Shown: one piece after another, positions 12,536 to 24,448 of the stretch
Position numbering within the stretch: position 1 is the stretch's first letter
Layout: each line of letters starts with the position of its first letter
Source of the DNA: Pseudopyrenochaeta lycopersici
Taxonomy: Eukaryota > Ascomycota > Dothideomycetes > Pleosporales > Pseudopyrenochaetaceae
Length of the DNA: 64,000 bases
NCBI GenBank assembly: GCA_003313425.1
Contig: NHZP01000023.1
Coordinates: forward strand, 620,001-684,000
Direction of reading: 5' to 3'
Notes under the pieces: generated by a model
What the model was told of the DNA's origin: nothing
Database searches by the model: none
The model's input: only the letters and a program-made list of their open reading frames with translations
Position numbers and translations under genes: made by a program

Positions 12536-13247
12536 CCTGCCTTCCCTGTGTCTTTCTTTTGGAAAGTAGGGTGAAGGGAGTGTAGAAATATCAAAAAGAA
12601 CGGACTGCCAGAAGGGAACCGTCAACAACAAATATGGTTTTGTGTACTAGGAATGCAGACAAGAAATCACAAACAGATCAGCTGGCCGAAGTATTGTGCG
12701 GGGCTTTTCTGTACCATCCAAACGTCACCCTTGCCCCACCATGCATGAGGATATCCCACGAATGGGAGGCCAGTGAAGTCCGCAAAGGAGCCTCTGCGAC
12801 TGAGTCAGGGACGCGAACTATACTCTTTGGGGTAATCCATCCTAGTAATTTTCCGAAAGGATCGAATAGTTTTAGAGTTCACGATGGCTGGGCGTGGTGT
12901 TTAGTTGTACTAGTCGGACCCTCGGTCTATTTCCGAATCAAGATCGTCGGCGAAACCGCCGACCTCAAAATGTTCAGAGGTGTCGACTATTTTGGTGGCA
13001 CTAGAGCACGCAATGTTGAGACTGTACAAATTCTGCATCGTGGGGTACTTTTAATCATGCCGTAAACCTCAGGGTCATCGCCGCGCGGCTTTGATGTAAT
13101 TGTTGACTTTTCTTTACTGATAACTTTGATTTCATCCTCATTCCACAGTACGTCCTACAGTCTTGAAGACCAAGTGGGAGACTCCTTGACTGATGTCAGG
13201 CATCTTCGTCTAGAATCGCTTCCTCTACTATATGGAAGGGAACACGT
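12536..13247. other. Intergenic between LAD and epoxide hydrolase
   Basis: This 712-bp stretch holds the LAD promoter and the 3' end region of the epoxide hydrolase gene. A 143-residue open frame on the plus strand (12634-13065) has no recognisable feature and was not called. A perfect palindromic TGAGTCA (AP-1/Cpc1-type) occurs at 12801-12807, which may be chance. Confidence 0.45.
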
Positions 13248-14581
13248 TCATACCTTCCAAGCCTTTTCCACGAACGCTTCAACATCCTCCCAAATTTCTT
13301 TAGGCATTTCCAGAGCCGCGAAGTGTCCCCCATGATCATGTTGTCTATAAAATACCAGATTGCAATTCTTCTCCAGAACACTCTTAATACCAGGGGCAAG
13401 CTCGTAGGGGAAAAAGGAAAAGCCAGTTGGCTTCTTCATGAAATCAAACTTTGTGCCAGTCGTGCTGAAGATTTGGCGGTAGGGGTATATGGAGCGAGGA
13501 AATCCTTGGGTGACTATAGGAGCACGGTAAGCCAGCCGCTAATATCTAGGAGTGGTATGAGAACCCGGGATGGGGTTACACTGGGGATTCACGTACACCA
13601 ATACAATGAAATGTTGGTCAGGATCGTATCCAGGGATGGGTCTTCATCGCTCCACTCCAGAAACTTTTCTCCTATCCTGATGGAGTGGATTAGTACAAGA
13701 GGTACTGTACCGACATGGAAGCTCACCATGCTAGGAGTGCCAGTGGATTCGATGAGAGAACGTGACCGATTGTACTTGGTCGTGTGCCGTGCTCTTGTGC
13801 ATAAGCGGTACCAGTCGCTCGCCACTTTAAAGCTCGGTCGAGTGCATTCTTCTCAATTGCATTGAGAGAGGCCACATCTGGTTGGTCTTGAGAAGACAAC
13901 ATGTTTACTGGCATGTCAGGTCAGTATGACCACTGACTAAAAGTATAGTCTTTCACAGTGAGGCCTACAGTGAGTCCCAACACACGCGTCGTATTCCTGA
14001 GCCATAAGTCTGGCTACGAAGCTACCGACATCTCCGCCTTGGGCGATGTACTTCTGGAAACCCAACTTCAGCATGAGCTGATTGATGATGCGTGCACTAT
14101 CCTCCATTTTCCAGTCGCCATCAGGTGGTCCTCCAGAGCTGAGCGTATACCCTGGTAGCGAAGGAATTACAATGTGATACGGTAATTCCTTTGTAGGATA
14201 CTGCTTCCTTATCAGCTCACACATTGGTAGAAACTCAATGAAGCTCCCAGGCCAGCCATGCATGAAGACAATGGGAATGGCATCCTTTTTATCTGAGAAG
14301 ATTCCAACGAAATGCAAGTCAATCTTCTCGATTTGCATCTTGTAGTTTGGAAATGAATTAATATGTTTCTCTTGAGCTCGCCAGTCGTACTTGGTCAACC
14401 AGTAGTCTTTGGCATCGGACAACCATTTATGAGTTACGCCATAGCGGCGATCCTCTTGCCGTCCTTCCCAAGTATCTGGGCCGAGCTTGGAGAGTTGGAG
14501 GAGTTGCCGCCATTCTGATACATCCTGATCAGAAATATGAAGCGAAAACGGTTTCGCAGAGTTGGGAGGTGAGTAGGACAT
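13248..14581 (-). CDS. Epoxide hydrolase, microsomal type, alpha/beta fold
   Basis: These enzymes open epoxides to vicinal diols. I assembled four exons: 14581-13969, 13907-13727, 13676-13597 and 13513-13248. All have GT-AG ends and matching phases, giving about 379 aa. The N-terminal EHN domain covers roughly residues 10-110. The oxyanion HGWPG motif follows. The nucleophile Asp lies in GGDVGSFVA (about 188). The catalytic His lies in HDHGGHFAALE near the C-terminus. The tyrosine-bearing segment LYWFTQGFPRSIYPYR is only complete after splicing exon 3 to exon 4. The sequence ends EDVEAFVEKAWKV, as in relatives. There is no signal peptide and no clear N-terminal membrane anchor, so a soluble cytosolic enzyme is likely. 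The substrate is unknown. The three close introns explain why the locus looks broken in raw translation. Confidence 0.88.
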
Positions 14582-15531
14582 TTTGAGGTCTGAAATGAGA
14601 AATGGTGGAGAACTTGGTGTTATGTCAATATTGGTGGACAGTTTGGAGAGTATGTAGCCGACGTTTTATACTCGGCTAAGGTAGATTCACATTGCCGTCC
14701 CACACTAGGAGGGGACTACTGGACTATACTACCGAAGGCCGAATAGGTCAGGTCATCAGTAATCTTTCTGCTAAATGTGGGGTAGCTTTGACGCCATGCA
14801 AGGGAAGGGAGCGGTTGAGCCAATTTTGGCGTGAAGCGATTCAGACACACACTTTCCGCAAGCGTGATTCGTCCTCTTTGGTGATGCGGATGTTCACGGA
14901 ACATCCGTCGACTTGCTGAAGAGTGGCATGACAGATGCTTCCCAAAAGAGGGGCACATCCTAGGAATTAAAGGCTCATGATCCTGGGTAGATAAATGATA
15001 ATCTGTCCGGGTAGGCAGCGTTGCCCACCTCCCACGGGCGTGCGAGTTTTGGCAAGCTCGTCAGGAATTCTCCACGACGGCGAAAAGGTAGCAAAGGTTG
15101 AATTTGTGATGCTATACCTCGCAACAAACGCAAACTTCTGTCAACCTCGATTTAAAGAGGGGTTAATGATCAAAGTATATGGCCAAACAATAGAAGGGGA
15201 AAGCACAAAGAAACTAACCGCGATACGATTGGCGGTCGCGCCATGAAGATAATGAAAAATCGGGCCTGGTCAAAGGAATTACGTTGCGAAGAGAAGCTTT
15301 ACACCTGTGTGAAGAGCAGCTTTACATTCTGCACAATACAGAGCTCGCGATATGGTTGGATTGTATAACAGACAGCATAGGTAAAAAGCTCTGTACGTCA
15401 CTAATAGCGGGGCAGATCGGAATGAGCCCCGCGATTTGGCGGCTTGCCAATCTAGACTTTTTTCCCCTTCGACTCACTCCTATGTCCATCATCCCTCTTG
15501 AAAGGCTTCAATTGCAGTACGATTGAGCAAA
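14582..15531. other. Divergent promoter, epoxide hydrolase / HIS4
   Basis: This 950-bp spacer lies between two divergent genes and holds no convincing ORF. Near the HIS4 start it contains CGACTCA at 15470-15476, one base off the Gcn4/Cpc1 site TGACTCA, and a pyrimidine-rich run before the ATG. Confidence 0.5.
15482..15526 (+). promoter_or_regulatory. Possible upstream ORF before HIS4
   Basis: An ATG at 15482 opens a 14-codon frame ending in TGA at 15524-15526. That is 5 nt before the HIS4-type ATG at 15532. If the transcript starts upstream of 15482, this uORF would sit directly before the main start. The transcription start is not visible in the sequence. Confidence 0.35.
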
Positions 15532-18226
15532 ATGGCACCCGCACTGCTTGCTGCGATTGATCTGAAAGACTACACCAGTGCGACCCACGGTCTTGATTCT
15601 CAAGCATTGTCTTTCGTTGGCAGTGTCTTCGTTCGCATCACGGACGACTCAGTCGACCAAGCACTCTCCCACCTTCGGCAATCCATAGGCCGATTTTCGA
15701 ACTATTTGGGCGTCGCCTCCCTCACATCAGTCGACGACATCATCTCCCTGCTTGATGCCGGTGCTGCGAAAGTGTTTGTAACTCGTCATCAGCTCGACGC
15801 CCTCAAGTCTTTGAACGTCGACCAGGACAGAATAGTGCTATGTCTACCAGGAAACAGCAGGACAGAAACCATCGATGCGATTGCAGGCACCCAGGTTGAT
15901 GTCTACTCGCACCAGGTACACGACCTCGAGCTTGTGGAGGCATGGCTGAAGGAATATGGGACAGACCGACCAGATGTCTTTGTCTCGTTTCAACAGCCGA
16001 GCCTAGAGAGCGCGTTGAAGATAGCCAAACTGTCAGCCATACCGATCATACCCGCAGAGAACCTCACAATCGATGCCCAGAAGCAGCCCCAGGCGCTGAG
16101 TGTCGCCAAGCTCCTGATGGCCAATGCCACCAGCGACCGACCTGACGGCTTATTCACGACCCTCGTAACCGATGAGCGAGGAGTTGCCCTAGGACTGGTA
16201 TACAGTAGCGAGGAGAGTGTCGCAGAAAGCCTGAGAACCGGTCGGGGTGTATACCAGAGCAGAAAGCGAGGCTTGTGGTACAAAGGCGAGAGCAGTGGAG
16301 ACATACAAGAACTCGTATCAATCTCGCTGGATTGCGATAAAGACTGCCTGAAGTTCGTAGTTAGGCAGAAGGGCAGAGGCTTTTGTCACTTGGCCACGCC
16401 CACCTGCTTTGGTCAGTACAGCGGCCTGTCCAAGTTACAGAAGACGTTGCAAAGCCGGAAAGCATCGGCCCCGGAAGGGTCGTACACTGCACGTCTTTTC
16501 AACGACCCCCAACTCCTGAGAGCCAAAATCCTTGAAGAGGCTACTGAGCTTTGCGATGCAACAACAAAAGAGCATATTGCATTTGAGGCAGCTGATCTTT
16601 TCTACTTTGCCATGACAAAGTGCATAGCCGCCGGCGTATCTATAGAGGATGTCGAGCGTAACCTTGATGCAAAGAGTATCAAAGTCAAGAGGCGGAGCGG
16701 TGATGCCAAACCCGCCTTCGCTGCGCAAGCTGCCGCAGCCACCGAGAGTACAAGTGGTGCGACAAACGGTTCAAGCGCAAAGGAAATCGTTAAGGAAGCG
16801 GCTTCAGTACCTAAGAGCGAAGATGATCCAGCTGGAATTGTGAACGGTCGAATCGCTATGAAGCGCTACATCACCGCTAATGAAGCCCCAGAGACCATCG
16901 CTGCTGTCCTGCAGCGACCATCCCAACGTTCAAGTGATAAGATCATCGCTATTTGCCAGCCAATCATTGAAGCTGTAAAGACACGAGGAGATGTTGCATT
17001 GCTGGAATACACTCATAAATTTGAGAAGGCGACTTCACTGACATCACCAGTACTGAAGGCACCATTCCCTCAAGAGCTCATGCAAATAGCTCCAGAAACA
17101 GCTAAAGCTATAGACGTGTCTTTCGAAAACATTCGCAAGTTCCATGCTGCTCAAAAAGAAGACAAGCCACTTCAAGTCGAAACGATGCCCGGAATTGTAT
17201 GTTCTCGTTTTGCTCGACCTATTGAGAGAGTAGGTCTCTACGTACCTGGCGGCACTGCTGTACTACCATCAACCGCGCTCATGCTTGGTGTACCTGCCAT
17301 GGTCGCAGGTTGCAAGAAGATTATTCTGGCCACACCCCCGCGAGCGAACGGCAAAGTGACACCGGAAGTTGTATACGTAGCCCACAAAATTGGTGCGGAC
17401 GCCATTGTACTTGCGGGTGGGGCGCAAGCTGTTGCAGCAATGGCTTACGGCACTGAAAGCGTTTCTAAAGTGGACAAGATCCTCGGTCCTGGCAACCAAT
17501 TCGTTACGGCAGCAAAGATGCACGTGTCGAATGATACAAATGCCGGCGTGAGTATCGACATGCCAGCAGGTCCAAGCGAAGTCTTGGTCATTGCAGATGC
17601 GTTTTCAAATCCTATTTTTGTCGCGTCAGATCTCCTCAGTCAAGCCGAACACGGTGTCGACTCGCAGGTTATCTTAATCGCAGTCGGGCTTAACGAGGCC
17701 CAACTTAGTGCTATTGAAGATGAGCTGCACCATCAAGCAAACGCTTTACCCCGTGTTGACATTGTGCGTGGTGCTATCGAGCACTCGATCACGCTTTCTG
17801 TCGAAACGATTGAGGAAGCCATGACACTGAGCAATCAATATGCGCCGGAGCACCTCATACTTCAAGTTGAAGACGCCGAGAGGCTTATCGCTCTAGTTGA
17901 AAATGCTGGCAGTGTCTTCATTGGTCAATGGACCCCAGAGAGCGTCGGTGATTACTCTGCTGGTGTCAATCATTCTCTCCGTGAGTAGTCCTTTCCCTAA
18001 GGCATATTTGTTAGTCTGTGGTACTGATTGTCCTCGCCCAGCAACATACGGATACGCAAAGCAGTACTCTGGCGTGAACTTGGCTTCTTACGTCAAACAT
18101 ATTACTAGTTCACATCTAACCCGAGAAGGCCTGGAAAATGTTGGTCCGGCAGTCATGGAGCTTGCCCGAGTCGAAGAGCTTGAAGCACATCGTCGTGCTG
18201 TTAGCCTTAGGCTTGGCGTAGCTTAA
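15532..18226 (+). CDS. HIS4: Trifunctional histidine biosynthesis enzyme (PRA-CH / PRA-PH / histidinol dehydrogenase)
   Basis: This fused protein catalyses steps 2, 3 and the last two oxidations of histidine synthesis. Exons are 15532-17980 and 18042-18226 (donor GTGAGT, acceptor GCCCAG), giving about 877 aa, slightly longer than yeast His4 (about 799). The N-terminal about 230 residues are the fungal His4 leader. The phosphoribosyl-AMP cyclohydrolase region follows (about 240-305, SRKRGLWYKGESS and CHLATPTCFG). Next is the phosphoribosyl-ATP pyrophosphohydrolase helix bundle (about 308-395, EEATELCDA and FEAADLFYFAM). A low-complexity Ala/Ser linker leads to histidinol dehydrogenase (about 440-877) with LGPGNQFVTAAK, SIDMPAGPSEVLV and QAEHGVDSQV. 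The last exon carries the C-terminal dehydrogenase helix. The start is ATG 15532; a TTG-initiated extension by three codons is unlikely. A short uORF ends just upstream. Confidence 0.95.
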
Positions 18227-18427
18227 GCGGCTATTCAAACGGCTTTACCCCATCACTGGGTGTATGCAGAGAACAACTTGTGGGATTATGAATAGCGAGA
18301 TGCATTAAACCGCGGTTCGGGCGAAAATCCACGTGTCTAGAACTACGAGCATGCCTTGATCCCTGGTTAGCATTTAATCAAATCTTGGATGACGGGAGGC
18401 TATAGATATCAGTGAGTCTGGAATTTG

Positions 18428-18488
18428 GGCTAGAAAAGGTATGGCTTGTATATATCTCTGACCTAGATTAGCTCCGAGAGAGTTAGCC
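18428..18488. promoter_or_regulatory. Candidate XlnR/Xyr1 sites upstream of xylanase
   Basis: GGCTAG at 18428-18433 (plus) and GGCTAA read on the minus strand at 18483-18488 match the GGCTAR consensus for the xylanase regulator XlnR. They lie 560-620 bp before the xylanase ATG. Hexamers of this kind occur often by chance, so the call is tentative. Confidence 0.35.
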
Positions 18489-18798
18489 TTCCCGGAGCAC
18501 GGGCCGCGCATACAAAACCAACCTGGCCATCGGTTCAAACGGTCTCCAACAAATATTACCATGCAGGGAAATATAGGACGGTACAACCTAATACTGTCGT
18601 AGCCCCCTCCACTTGTTTTTACTTATTCTCTTATCACTTTTCAAATATTGCCTCTACAGCTTGATGTTGCACTTGTGGTGCAAACGGATAAATTCTCTAA
18701 TTGCAATGTTAATGATCGCCAGGAAGGCGTTTCATAGTATCATGAAACAATACTCTCAGGACCAACTACCAAAACGCCACTGACCCACGCATAAACCA

Positions 18799-18804
18799 TA
18801 TAAG
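18799..18804 (+). promoter_or_regulatory. Candidate TATA box of xylanase gene
   Basis: TATAAG sits 249 bp before the xylanase ATG, followed by a CT-rich leader and AC-rich 5' sequence typical of well-expressed fungal secreted-enzyme genes. Confidence 0.4.
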
Positions 18805-19047
18805 TGCAGCCTCATCCTGCAGCTTACCCTTGCTACTTATTCTCTATCTATTCGGCCCCTCTATTTTCCTTCCATTCGACCTATTTGCATCCGTTGGAAG
18901 CGTGCTTCCCCACATTCTTTTATCCAACTACGCCCTCTCAAGAAGCAAGCTTCTGTCCCTTCACTCCACTCATATCAACATCCTTCTTTTACACACCAAC
19001 AAAACACTCCCTAGCCCGAGCAAAGTCACAAGATCTAACAGTCCGTC

Positions 19048-20298
19048 ATGCATTTCAGTGGTCCCTCCATATACCTGGCCGTCACCTTTTTGACGTCCAC
19101 AACCGCTGTCCTCGCAGCCGTCCAACCCTATGGTCAATGCGGGGGTGTCAACCACACGGGAGAGACAACGTGTGTGGCCGGGTATACGTGCACAAAGTAC
19201 AACGATTGGTATAGTCAGTGTGTAGTCGGATCTAATAATGGAGGTGGCGGTACGACGACTGCCTCTTCTGCTGCGGCAGTCCCATCGACGCTGGCAACAG
19301 TCGTTGCAACTCCAACTCGTGCCACCAGTTCGAGCGCTGTTGCGGCTCCAAGCTCTTCGGCCAGCACTGCTCCAAGCCCTGGCAAGAACGGAGCTAATTG
19401 CTCCGTCGATGCTGCATTTAAAGCCCGCGGCAAAAAGTATATCGGCGTAGCTACGGATCGTGGACGCCTCGCTGCGGGAGATAATGCACAAATCATCAAG
19501 GACAACTTCGGCCAAGTAACGCCAGAGAATAGTATGAAATGGGACGCGACCGAGAATGTCCAGGGCACCTTCACGCTTGATGGCGCAAACGCACTTGTCG
19601 CCTTCGCTACGGAAAACAACAAACTTGTTCGAGGCCACACCACCGTCTGGCACTCCCAACTCCCCACTTGGGTATCTTCCATCACCGACAAGACAAAGCT
19701 CCAAGAAGTAATGGTTGCACACATTCAGAAGCTCATGGGTGCATACAAAGGCAAAGTCTACGCCTGGGACGTTGTCAACGAGATCTTCGCTGAAGATGGA
19801 TCTCTCCGCAGCTCGGTCTTCTACAACGTGTTAGGCGAGGACTTCGTTGCCCTTGCCTTCAACACCGCCCGCGCCGCTGACCCGACAGCGAAGTTGTATA
19901 TCAACGACTACAATCTCGACTCTGCATCCTACTCAAAGACAAAAGGCGTGGTCGCCAAGGTCAAGCAATGGATCGCTGCTGGCATTCCCATCGATGGCAT
20001 TGGCTCGCAAGCACATCTTGCGAACAATTGGCCCATTGGCGATTTCCCCGCCGCACTTTCCTCCATCTGCGCTGTGGTCCCCGAGTGCGCAATCACGGAA
20101 CTCGACATCAAGGGTGCCGCTGTTTCAGACTACCAAACCACTGTCAAGGCGTGCTTGGATGTTAAGAACTGTGTCGGTGTCACAGTCTGGGGTATCGCTG
20201 ATCCGGATAGTTGGAGAGCTAGCTTGACACCTTTGTTGTTTGATGGTAGCTATCAAGCAAAGCCAGCCTACAATGGAATATGCAGCATATTGGCATGA
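19048..20298 (+). CDS. Secreted GH10 endo-1,4-beta-xylanase with N-terminal CBM1
   Basis: Cleaves internal beta-1,4 bonds of xylan outside the cell. Single exon, 416 aa. A signal peptide (about 1-23) precedes a CBM1 cellulose-binding module at about 26-59. It has the usual aromatic and cysteine pattern (PYGQCGG, CVAGYTC, YSQC). A Gly/Ser/Thr/Ala-rich linker (about 60-112) is likely O-glycosylated. The GH10 barrel runs from about 117 to the end. The acid/base Glu245 is in WDVVNEIF and the nucleophile Glu351 in ITELDI. The substrate-binding motif [12 protein letters not shown] and the C-terminal [10 protein letters not shown] are intact. It is convergent with the aldehyde dehydrogenase gene. 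GGCTAR elements upstream would fit XlnR-type induction. Intact and probably active. Confidence 0.96.
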   Translation: MHFSGPSIYLAVTFLTSTTAVLAAVQPYGQCGGVNHTGETTCVAGYTCTKYNDWYSQCVVGSNNGGGGTTTASSAAAVPSTLATVVATPTRATSSSAVAAPSSSASTAPSPGKNGANCSVDAAFKARGKKYIGVATDRGRLAAGDNAQIIKDNFGQVTPENSMKWDATENVQGTFTLDGANALVAFATENNKLVRGHTTVWHSQLPTWVSSITDKTKLQEVMVAHIQKLMGAYKGKVYAWDVVNEIFAEDGSLRSSVFYNVLGEDFVALAFNTARAADPTAKLYINDYNLDSASYSKTKGVVAKVKQWIAAGIPIDGIGSQAHLANNWPIGDFPAALSSICAVVPECAITELDIKGAAVSDYQTTVKACLDVKNCVGVTVWGIADPDSWRASLTPLLFDGSYQAKPAYNGICSILA

Positions 20299-20608
20299 GA
20301 GGAGAGACTGTCATAGAGGCCTGTGACATTTAGGTGAATGTCTTGATGACAAATATGTTCTGTTGTAAATATTCAAATCGTTGGAGTAGTACATATTTCG
20401 AAACACTCATTGGAATACATTTTCATTTAGGTACGAAAGCATCGTTCTCAAAGCCAGAGATTGCCGTTGTTCACTTACCTCCGATTGTAGGACAAAATAT
20501 CACTGAGTAGCGTATGCACAAACAAAATTTAATATATATTTATAATTCATGGTTGTCTCGTTATAACAGGCTGATATTGCCTACATTTTACCGCCCTACA
20601 TCCAAAGT
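20299..20608. other. Convergent 3' ends, xylanase / aldehyde dehydrogenase
   Basis: This 310-bp AT-rich spacer holds the 3' untranslated regions of two convergent genes. Several AATA/TAAA-like stretches around 20355-20560 could serve polyadenylation on either strand. No gene was seen. Confidence 0.5.
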
Positions 20609-22154
20609 CTACGACTTGTAGACATGGATAACGTGAGGGTTGCAGTAAGCAAGGAGGCCAGTCTTACCCCACTCGCCACCAATGCCAGACTCCTTGTGGC
20701 CGCCAAAAATGGCCTGCGGTGTCGGTTTCTCCCATGAGTTGACAAATACAGAGCCAGCTTCAAGGCGTCGAGCAACTTGCGATGCCTTCTCAACATCCTT
20801 ACCCCATACGCAAGCACCAAGACCGGTGTTGGTGTCGTTGGCGCGTGCAATTACTTCCTCAAGGTCGGACCAAGGCTGTGTGGGCACGATGGGACCGAAG
20901 GGTTCTTCCTGGATGATGCGCGAGTCGTTTGGTGGATTGTCGATGATAGTAGGCTGGATGAAGTAGCCTTTTGATGTAGCAACATCGGGCTCACCTGCAG
21001 CAAACTTGTAACCCTTGGCCTTGCTATCGGCGAAGAAGCCCTTAACGCGCTCGTACTGCATCTGGTTCTGGACAGGTCCAAGCAAATTATCACCATCGTC
21101 TGGGTTGCCGACCTTGATTGTCTTGGTGAAGTTGACCATCTCCTGCAGGAACTCCTTGTAGATTGATTCGTGGATATAGATACGCTTGGTAGCTACGCAG
21201 ACTTGGCCGGAGTTCTGGAAAGCCCCCATGACGATCTCGGGAGCGATCTTCTTGATATCAACGTCCGGAAGGATGATGGAAGCGTCATTGCCACCAAGCT
21301 CGAGAGTGACACGCTTAAGTGTCTTTGCAGACGTCTCCATGACCTTCTTTCCAGTAGCAATGGAGCCAGTGAAGGAGATCTTGGCAATATCTGGGTGAGC
21401 ACACATGGAGGCACCGAGTTCATTGTTACCGCCGACAACCTGCAGGACACCGGGGGGGAAAATCTCTTGAGCAAGCTCAGCGAACTTGAGAGCAGTGTAT
21501 GGCGTGAATGGCGACGGCTTGACAATGATAGTGTTGCCGGTCATCAGTGCTGGGGCGATCTTGCCGGCGCTGAGAATCAAGGGAAAATTCCATGGGCAGA
21601 TAGCTGGAGACCAATTAGTTGGCGGTGATGTGGCAAATCGATATAGAACCACTAACCTCCACAGACGCCAAGTGGGGAGAACTCAGTGTAGACGGTCTTC
21701 TCGTCATCCTCAAACTTCTCCACTGGGATGTCGAGGGTAAGGTGGAAGCCGATGAAGCCGGCAACGCCACCGACTTCGATGGCAGCAAACTTCCTCTAGC
21801 AGACAATTAGCCATTACTCGACATTGTCCTTGAGGGAACAGCACGTACAGGCTTGCCTGATTCCTTGCAGAGCAGAGTAGTGAACTCGTCGGTGTGTTGC
21901 TGGTACAACTCTATGAACTTTCCAATCAACTCCTTCCTCTTCTCAAGGGGAGTATCTCTCCATGCGGGGAAGGCCCTCTTCGCGGCGGCAACGGCGTCGT
22001 TCAGATCCTGCTCGCTGGCAATTGGGACGTCCCAGAGCTCCTGGCCAGTTGTAGGGTTGATGCCGTGGTGAATCTTGTCCGAGCCGCGCTGCTTGCCGTC
22101 GATGATGTTGTAGAACTTCTCGAAGTCGAGTGTGGACACCTTTCCTGGAGACAT
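20609..22154 (-). CDS. Aldehyde dehydrogenase, NAD(P)+-dependent
   Basis: Oxidises an aldehyde to its acid, probably in the cytosol, since no targeting signal is seen. Exons are 22154-21849, 21795-21657 and 21603-20609 (donors GTACGT and GTTAGT), giving 479 aa, normal for the family. The NAD-binding fold contains the CPWNFPL segment (about 151-157) and SFTGSIATGKKV. The general base is Glu250 in LELGGND. The catalytic nucleophile is Cys284 in NSGQVCVATKR. EEPFGPIVP and the C-terminal FGGHKESGIGGEWG loop are present. It resembles the shorter fungal/plant-like ALDH subgroup rather than the AldA ethanol-pathway enzyme. Substrate is not evident. Two small introns in the first 550 bp interrupt the N-terminal half. 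Confidence 0.93.
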
Positions 22155-22907
22155 TTTTGCGGTTATGGTGGGTGACGGTGGGAGAGTAGGCAGATTTAAG
22201 TAGCCGTCTTGGTGGGGGAGCGCTCACGTTTTAAAAGAACCTGCAGCTGCGGGTTGCCGCCCTCGATTCGATTCCTGCCCATTCCATTGTTACCCTCGGT
22301 AAACACAGCTGCCGGGTTGTTGGTTTGTCAGTTGGGCTGGAGGAAGTCGCGCCCCCTTGGCTAAGACCCTTTACCCCTCCTTAGCATGAGAATCGCGGGG
22401 GCTCGAGTAACAAGCTAGTGCCTTGCAGCACAGGCGCGACGGCAATTCGCCCAAACCACCCCCAGCTGACTGACAGTAGTCGCAGAAGTCTGCCGCTTAC
22501 ACGAACCGATCGACGTAGTCAGCTAAGTTTCCAAATACTTTGTGGGCCGTAACGGCCGATATCTTGAAGTTGAGTTGCACGGCGCAATTGTTCCTCCGAA
22601 ACTCTGGTCCAAGACATAAGTAACACAGCCCCGGTTTTGTCGGCCAGAGTGATTTTGTCGACCATTTCCTATCAAGACCATACTCCCGCTTTGGGTGGGT
22701 CGTCCTTCGCTGTCATGGCCTTGACTAGTGTTCCACGAGTCGCTCTTTGGACTAGTTGGTGCAACAACGTGGTGAAGCAGGCAAAATCTCTGTCCTTGGT
22801 ACCCTGCAGAGGCTCCAGGTGGACCATCCAGACTATTGCAAGCCTCGTCAGGTAATTGGCCTCGAACTGAGACCATGATGTCAGCCAAACCTAGAGGTGT
22901 CTAGGGT

Positions 22908-22997
22908 AACAGCTTACAGCTAGACCTTCTGCAGCAACAGCTTATAACTAGGCCACCTGCAGCAATCACTTAGAACTAGAGTAGGCCTTTTGCAACC
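22908..22997. repeat. 28-bp tandem repeat, about three copies
   Basis: Two clear 28-bp copies (22908-22935 and 22936-22963) share the frame AACAGCTTA..CTAG..C..CTGCAGC. A third, more diverged copy follows (22964 to about 22997). It is non-coding. Confidence 0.7.
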
Positions 22998-24441
22998 ATG
23001 GCATGAGCAGAGGAAGAAGGTGACTCAATATTGTAGCATGGAGAGAGTGCTGCTCAAGCAAGAGGCAGTGGTAGGAAAAGAGAGCATGCTAAGCTTCACT
23101 AGCACCTGCCTCGTCGTCAGCACACGTGCGCCACTGATTCCTTTGAGTGTGGTGGGCTGCGCTGCGCTTACCAAAACAATGCTCATCAGTAACAACCTTA
23201 AGACAACCACACAATGCTCTTCCTTCTTCCCTTCGCCCTCTGCTGACCGTTTTGTAACAAGGGGGCGTCTTATTTTTGCGTGTTCTGAGTGCTAGCCCAT
23301 CCAAAATGGCAGACATGGCAGGCAATCTTACGACAGCTACTGTCGCTTTCGCTTCGCCGAGCAAGTAGCAGCACTGTGGGCATGCGAAAGCATCGAATGG
23401 GGTTCCGCGGATTCGATTGATTACTCACTGCAGCTCTACGTCCCAATCCTGCCTCGGCATATTCTGCGTATGCTGTCTGAGTTTAGAGCGCTCAAGGTGA
23501 GTGGAATTTGCCTATTGACATACCCCTTACCGGTTGCTTCGATGCTCATCTATTTACCCAGGACACACTTCTAACAATAGCCTCCCAACTCTTCGTTCCC
23601 ACGTTCCCCTGTTTATGCCTTGTCTTTGACCTTCCAAAAGCTGCACATACATGCTTTATCACTTTCCATCCCAACAGAACCAGTCAGCACCTGCGGCTGG
23701 ACGAACGACTAGCACATCACCGATATGACCGTTGATGAAGGATACGAACGCTAAGAGGGCCTGTCCGACGCATAAGTGACCGTTTCGCTGGCTGAAAAAG
23801 TTTAATGATCCCGCCCGCTCGCTAATGCGTTCAAGCTTCCCCAGAAGCCCAGCCTACAATCAACCGTCGCCAGTCTGGTTGGCGACCTCGACCCGGGTCT
23901 TCCAATCTATTATATACAACGCTCGCCTCTTCATAACCCATCATGTCTTCATCACGCTACGTCAATGCCCTGGTGTCCTATTTTTGGGTTGATCATTCCT
24001 CCATCGCGTTCGTTTACCCCAGAATTTCAGACGTTCTAGAGCTACCGTAGGGAGCTTGATCTGCGCGCTACCATCAGCCGTCGTCGTTGCTTCTCGGCTG
24101 TCCCGTGTACATCACTTCAAACACTATCGACGGGCAGATCTCATATCGTGAGCACGGCAACCATACCCGGTTCGCTACCCTCTCCGAGTCAGAGGACGTA
24201 GCGACGAGGGCCAGGTTTTGGCATGGTCGCAAGGGCCTGTTTGTCGCCGTTGTCCTCGAATTTCTTCACCAATGAGGGGCGGTCCTATGCGCGGGCCGTA
24301 GGACCGGGTCATTTGCATATTCGTAGGCCGGAGATCGAGGTGTGGTGAAGACTTTGTTACCCCATATTCTAGGTGTTCTAGGTCTCGTACTCGGAAGAAT
24401 ACAACAGCATTTAAGAAGAGTGCTGCTCGCTACTTGTAAGC

Positions 24442-24448
24442 TATATAT
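24442..24448 (+). promoter_or_regulatory. Candidate TATA box of the DUF4360 gene
   Basis: TATATAT lies about 110 bp before the ATG at 24558. The call rests on motif and spacing only. Confidence 0.45.

Larger units (their letters stand above)
18227..19047. other. Intergenic, xylanase promoter
   Basis: This 821-bp spacer lies between HIS4 and the xylanase. It contains candidate XlnR-type elements and a TATA box, listed separately. No ORF with recognisable content was seen; the longest frames are pyrimidine-rich leader sequence. Confidence 0.5.

Noticed and set aside
12801..12807. TGAGTCA palindrome as a regulatory site for LAD
   Set aside because: A single 7-mer, expected by chance about once per 8 kb per strand-pair; LAD is not a known Cpc1 target. 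Kept only as a note.
12634..13065. 143-residue plus-strand frame between LAD and epoxide hydrolase
   Set aside because: No family features, and it lies in the LAD promoter.
18532..18548. GGTTCAAAC word resembling a tRNA T-loop
   Set aside because: The flanking bases do not form a T-stem, and no A-box or acceptor stem is found at the right distance.
22523..22888. 121-residue minus-strand frame as a transposon fragment
   Set aside because: No reverse-transcriptase, integrase or transposase motif could be read, and no terminal repeats were found.
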